The notes below the pieces were generated by a model that searched no databases, had not been told where the DNA came from, and saw only the letters and a program-made list of their open reading frames with translations. This document shows, one piece after another, positions 4,898-5,388 of a stretch of 5,388 nt of DNA. Position 1 is the first letter of the stretch, and each line of letters opens with the position of its first letter. Both the position numbers and the translations under genes were made by a program. The DNA is from JAAOYC01 sp036481345 (lineage in GTDB: Archaea > Nanobdellota > Nanobdellia > Woesearchaeales > WJKL01). The stretch spans positions 1-5,388 of the forward strand of contig JAZGHU010000065.1 in NCBI GenBank assembly GCA_036481345.1, written 5' to 3'.

Positions 4898-5388
4898 CAC
4901 TGCCAACAAACTTCTTATCATCTAAGAACTTCTTAAGATTCTTTAATTTATTTCCCAAAAGAATCAACCGAAGATCTAATTTCTGAGCTTCTCTTGAAGC
5001 AACTGGGTCAAAAGGAGCATTTATTCCAGGGATCCATTTGTTCCCTACAATCTTTCTAAATCCTTTCCAATCTATTTTCTTTATCTTCTTAGCACTCAAA
5101 TACTTAGAAGGATCTTTGTTATAAAGCCAATCAACATTAGTCATATTGATTACATTCTTTGCTTTATACACTTTAGCTAAAAGAACAGCATCATAATCAG
5201 TGCTAGCTCCTGGCTTCCATCCAGCTGCAATCAACACTTTCTTAAACTGAACTTTTTTAGTAGGATTCTTAATAACAACTGGATGAGCAACATCTCTAAA
5301 CACAGTCCTAACCAGATGCCCATTTAATCTTGTTGAATGTATTCCAAGCCAATCCAGATCTTCATTATGAACATTGTTAACAACTTTA
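4884..5388 (-). CDS. pyrH: UMP kinase (archaeal type), partial C-terminal part
   Basis: UMP kinase phosphorylates UMP to UDP with ATP, a cytoplasmic step of pyrimidine nucleotide synthesis. The frame stays open past the right window edge, so the N-terminus with its first ATP-binding loop is missing; 167 residues are present. The fragment shows DLDWLGIHSTRLNGHLVRT close to the edge, matching the 'D.lG..aTrlNa.ll' helix of archaeal UMP kinases. It then shows GWKPGASTDYDAVLLA, INMTNVDWLYNKDP and the C-terminal WIPGINAPFDPVAS. These are the glycine-rich, nucleotide-contacting and C-terminal motifs of the amino-acid-kinase-fold family in its archaeal version. A GTG at 5301-5303 is only an internal codon, because homology continues upstream of it. 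The gene ends with TAG overlapping the porB 3' end tail to tail. Its promoter is outside the window. Confidence 0.93.
   Translation of the reverse strand, partial: KVVNNVHNEDLDWLGIHSTRLNGHLVRTVFRDVAHPVVIKNPTKKVQFKKVLIAAGWKPGASTDYDAVLLAKVYKAKNVINMTNVDWLYNKDPSKYLSAKKIKKIDWKGFRKIVGNKWIPGINAPFDPVASREAQKLDLRLILLGNKLKNLKKFLDDKKFVGSVIEN

Noticed and set aside
5301..5303. GTG as the start of the UMP kinase gene
   Set aside because: The frame continues upstream to the window edge with clear UMP kinase similarity (WLGIHSTRLNG), so the real start is outside the window.

Overview
The window looks like a piece of an AT-rich archaeal genome. Three things point to Archaea: a NOP5/Nop56-family box C/D sRNP protein, a four-subunit (gamma-delta-alpha-beta) pyruvate:ferredoxin oxidoreductase, and an archaeal-type UMP kinase. 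Two archaeal TATA boxes also sit about 26 bases upstream of start codons, the arrangement expected for leaderless mRNAs. Low GC, very tight gene packing and a shortened NOP5 fit a small-genome DPANN lineage (Woesearchaeota/Pacearchaeota-like), but that placement is inference.

Layout. Positions 1-1388 hold a minus-strand pair: a NOP5-like gene (1388 to 675) whose stop overlaps the GTG start of a second gene that runs off the left edge (678 to 1). A 140-base divergent intergenic region (1389-1528) carries a TATA box for each direction and a nested set of inverted and direct repeats. Positions 1529-4897 are a plus-strand operon in the order porC, a 49-aa zinc-ribbon ORF, porD, a small two-helix membrane protein, porA, porB. 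Most junctions overlap by 4 or 19 bases; the only gap, between porD and the membrane-protein gene, holds two small hairpins. The right end (5388 to 4884, minus strand) is the C-terminal part of a UMP kinase gene whose 3' end overlaps that of porB by 14 bases.

How the genes work together. PorA and PorB carry the substrate and thiamine diphosphate (TPP) sites, PorB has the Cys ligands for a proximal 4Fe-4S cluster, PorD supplies two more clusters, and PorC completes the enzyme. The complex should convert pyruvate, CoA and oxidised ferredoxin to acetyl-CoA, CO2 and reduced ferredoxin. The canonical archaeal porCDAB order is kept but two unrecognised small genes are inserted: a four-cysteine zinc ribbon between porC and porD, and a membrane protein with a cysteine pair in its loop between porD and porA. 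These insertions and the NOP5 lacking its fibrillarin-binding N-terminal domain are the most interesting points. I see no mobile element, CRISPR array, tRNA or rRNA.
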